Of a DNA stretch of 64,000 nucleotides, positions 60,771-64,000 are shown piece by piece. This DNA comes from Bugula neritina (lineage: Eukaryota > Bryozoa > Gymnolaemata > Cheilostomatida > Bugulidae), in assembly GCA_964035545.1 (NCBI GenBank), contig OZ037765.1:15928698-15992697 (forward strand). The letters are read 5' to 3'. Below the pieces are notes generated by a model. It was not told the origin of the DNA. It did not search any database and saw nothing but the letters and a program-made list of their open reading frames with translations. The number at the start of each line of letters is the position of its first letter. Position 1 is the first letter of the stretch. The position numbers and the translations under genes are program-made.

Positions 60771-62377
60771 ATGGCGTTGTTAGATGTAATTCATGCTGAT
60801 CAAGTACCAATGCATTCAAAAATGCATTGTGTAAGAGGTGGAAACACTATAGCTTGTGGTTCAAATGAAGCTTTCGTAAGTTTACTTGATATTAAGTTAA
60901 TATTACATTTTTGGTTCATCTGACTGCACTGTTTTTAAAACTTTGATAAAAACAAACACATGATCAAGTATTTCAAATTCAATTATTCCAAGTCATTCAC
61001 TTTCAGAATCAGCGATACAGCCCATACCACAACTATAACTCGAACTACTAATAGTTCTTAGTTGATGTTATCTATGCGTGGAGTTAGTAAATGGGATATT
61101 TATACGGTCACACTAATAGTTATACTAATAGTTATACCTATAATGAGTTTGACTGACACTGACAGTCACAGTGAGTTGACTATTAGTATTACTATTAGTA
61201 TTAGTATTAGATTACTATTAGTATTAGTATTACACTTACAGTATTATCATTAATATAAGTATAAGTATTAGTATTATATTTATAGTTATAATAGTTATAG
61301 TATAACTATAACTTATAGTAATAGTTACTGTTAAACTCTGTTGACAATAACATTAGCATCATGATAAACATGATGATAATTTATAAATAAACATTAACTT
61401 TAAGCTTAACTTTATTAGTATTAGCATTAGTATTAGTGAATTACTATTACTGTGTGCATGTCTATTAGTTATAGTATTTCTATTAATATTAGCTGTTGAT
61501 TATGGTAGTGGCACTGATGAAAGACAAACGGAAACATAGGGATGTTCAGTTGAATGTTGTCTGTTGATACTGATAGTCTGAATTATTGAATTTAATGCTA
61601 CAATAATAATAATTATTAATTTAGAATAAAAATTATTACTTGGTGTTCAACTTAAAGTAATAGCTATAATTATTGTTACATGAATATACCTGAACTTATG
61701 CGTAATCCTAATATTTATAAATAATAATATAATTATAATATTAATATTATTATCTGACAGTCTGACAGTCACCGAAAATATGTCTATTAAAGTTAGAATT
61801 GGTATAAAATTGAATTTAGCAACAACTGTAACCTATTACTATTAGACTTATTGGATATTAATATTAATTGTAATGATAGTCATAATGATAGATAAATCCA
61901 GACATCGATAAAGCTTATACTTATAGGCTATAATTAATTTTAAAGTTAATGATAACTTACATTTATACTTCTATTTATAGTAATGCTAAGCCTAATGACC
62001 AATGGCAAAGATTGTAGTAGTGCAGATAGAATTGGTAATACTGACAATTATTGTTGGCATAGCCATAAGGCAAGAGTGCAGGCTTGCTTTTTAAATACTA
62101 TAATAATGCTTATACAATTACAAGAATTTTTGTAATAATTGCTAATGCAAAAGGCTAAGGGTATTGCTAATAAAATAAACCCACATTATTTAATTCAAAA
62201 TTCATTTTTTTATCGAAAAAAGTTGCATTTAAAATATTGTATTGATAATGATGTATGTCAAGTTAATTATTTGAAACAGCTAGCATTTCATGTTATATCA
62301 ATGATCATTGAATGCTTTATCATTGCAAAGGACTCGTATCTATATCTATATCTATATCTATATCTATATCTATATCT

Positions 62378-62449
<72 letters not shown>

Positions 62450-62482
62450 GACAAACCCCGAAAAAGCTGCTGTCCACAGATT

Positions 62483-62563
<81 letters not shown>

Positions 62564-64000
62564 GTATATAGTTGTACTTCTGGTTGTAGATTCCGGATAT
62601 TATAAGTCAAATAAACGGCCAGGACGGTGGACCTAAAATCCATTTCAACCATGGAACAACAACACTTGGTTTTAAGTTTAAACATGGAGTTATCATAGCT
62701 GTCGATTCACGTGCAACCGCTGGAGACTGGATTGGTAGGTCAATTCAAGAGCTGTGTGAATGTTTTTACTGTGGTGCAATATCGAGTCATCAATTTTTAT
62801 TTACAGTGTGTAGTTTAAAACTTGAAAATTGAGAAGCTGCTGTGTTAGCTACAAGTTTCAAAACCAGTTAAGCTGCTTTCCTTTATGGAATGCAAAAGTT
62901 TGTAAAAGTAGGGAGAGAATGGATGTTGGCTTTGAAATAATTTCAGTCATCTTTATATTGTGCAGAAATGGTAATGCAATTGCAATAATGTTAAAATTAC
63001 TTAGGTGTATTCAATTGAAGGTGTTACATTGAACAAAAGTGCATGTGTTTTTTTAATTTAGCATCCCAGTCTGTGAAGAAAGTAATTGAAATAAACCCAT
63101 ACCTACTCGGGACTATGGCAGGTGGCGCAGCAGACTGCTCTTACTGGGAGAGGTTTTTAGCCAAGCAATGCAGGTAGGCATAACTGACTTTTGGTGCGCA
63201 TTCATTTTGATTATACTTTGAGCTTTCTACTCCTTGCTTTAGCCCCTCTATTTATACCTATAGAAATGGCAAAAGTTGATATAAATTCACATTTGAAAAA
63301 TAGAAGGTTCCAAATTAGGTATAAGCTGCATGCTTTCAGTTCCAAGAATTGGGAAACAATTGGAAATCACAGGTTTTTTGGTAATGCTGTAAAAGCTTAT
63401 AATTTTGTTTTGCTGTTCTAGCCAACTGAAAAGTGTTCAATAAAATTTCTCAGGTGATCAACTTATCACTTTGAATGAGTGAAAATCAGTCTCTACTCTG
63501 ATGTAACACATCCCTAAATATTATAATATTGTGTGGATGTTGTTCTATTGTAGAGTATATGAGCTAAGAAATAAGGAGCGGATATCTGTGGCTGCTGCAT
63601 CAAAACTTCTAGCTAACATAGTCTATGGCTACAAGGGCTATGGGCTCTCAATGGGCACCATGATATGCGGTTGGGATAAAAAGGTAACTCACACTGCAAC
63701 ATGAAATTGATTCAATCAGTATAACTAAAATGTCTAAAGTAGGGTGTTTCAAAGTTATTGTTTTTGTAAGTTGAGATTTTCTTTTAGTTTATTCTCGCTC
63801 ATTGTCTGGATTTTACCTGGTTCTAGGATGATGGTCAATAAAGTTATCTGCAAGTCGTACTGCATTACCACATTTTCTCTGTAAGTTTGGCGTTGGTGTA
63901 TTTGTAGGGTCCTGGACTGTATTATGTGGATAGTGATGGTACTAGGCTAACTAACCACATTTTCTCTGTGGGGTCTGGTGCCACTTATGCTTATGGTGTA
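60771..64000 (+). CDS. PSMB5: Proteasome subunit beta type-5, 5' part (cut by window edge)
   Basis: Exons 60771-60875, 62590-62734, 63062-63173, 63554-63683 and 63908-64000 (continuing). The chymotrypsin-like catalytic subunit of the 20S proteasome. A propeptide of 57 residues ends HFNHG, and autocatalytic cleavage would free Thr1 at 62656-62658 ([11 protein letters not shown]). Asp17 and Arg19 lie in VDSRATAG, Lys33 in SQSVKKV, and Met45 of the S1 pocket in [41 protein letters not shown] and [14 protein letters not shown] match the beta-5 family closely. The last visible residues are [12 protein letters not shown]; the C-terminal third lies beyond the window. All five visible exons join in phase. 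The unusually long intron 1 (1.7 kb) holds simple repeats. Confidence 0.95.
61050..61520. repeat. Degenerate TTAGTA-type block in PSMB5 intron 1
   Basis: Imperfect TATTAGTATTACTATTAG and TATAGTTATAAT units, like the four other such blocks in the window. The surrounding 61500-62100 is loosely of the same composition. Confidence 0.6.
62336..62571. repeat. (TATCTA)n and two (TA)n arrays in PSMB5 intron 1
   Basis: About ten TATCTA units pass into pure TA up to 62446. A 40-bp unique spacer and a second TA array to about 62571 follow. The second array ends 18 bp before the splice acceptor of exon 2. Open frames of Ile-Tyr repeats here are artefacts of the repeat. Confidence 0.9.

Noticed and set aside
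62139-62685. Long open frames of Ile-Tyr or Tyr-Leu repeats on both strands
   Set aside because: Direct translations of the (TATCTA)n and (TA)n arrays.
1-64000. CRISPR arrays, operons or bacterial features
   Set aside because: Intron-containing animal genes and eukaryotic retroelements throughout; no evenly spaced repeats with unique spacers.

Overview
The window is nuclear DNA of an animal. It is AT-rich, genes are split by many short GT-AG introns, and it holds an integrin beta gene, a proteasome beta-5 gene, a TASOR-type gene and a graveyard of LTR and non-LTR retrotransposons. A tRNA-derived SINE with a GGGCATCC body and the mix of BEL, Gypsy, Copia and LINE remnants fit an invertebrate, perhaps a lophotrochozoan. 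I cannot name the species, and the lineage guess is weak.

Layout. (1) About 1.8-14.2 kb, minus strand: a multi-exon gene of the TASOR/TEX15 family (DUF3715, pseudo-PARP). Its exons encode two pseudo-PARP domains in tandem, followed by a long Ser/Asp/Glu-rich tail. A 2.5-kb foldback element with long inverted arms sits in the intron inside the second domain. (2) 14.9-21.3 kb: a decayed LINE, a TTAGTA-type degenerate repeat, an intronless broken kinesin-5 (KIF11-like) copy flanked by inverted repeats, a 277-bp MITE, a SINE, an LTR and more TTAGTA blocks. (3) 21.7-25 kb: mostly non-coding, with one isolated CCAAT/CCAAT/TATA promoter-like stretch. (4) 25.0-42.2 kb: nested retrotransposons, almost all on the minus strand: a 5'-truncated LINE reverse transcriptase, a Gypsy element cut by a LINE tail, a Copia 3' end carrying an inserted LTR, at least two more Gypsy fragments in scrambled order, and a BEL/Pao element cut by two insertions. 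(5) 45.0-59.2 kb, plus strand: a complete 18-exon integrin beta gene whose intron phases all join (817 codons). (6) 60.8-64.0 kb, plus strand: the first five exons of PSMB5, running off the window edge.

The three host genes are independent: a probable chromatin-silencing factor, a cell-adhesion receptor and a catalytic proteasome subunit. The most unusual signal is the tandem pseudo-PARP architecture with conserved intron positions and exon lengths. The second is the kinesin retrocopy between inverted repeats. Exon borders were set by hand from splice motifs, reading frame and family resemblance; no alignment or database search was run.
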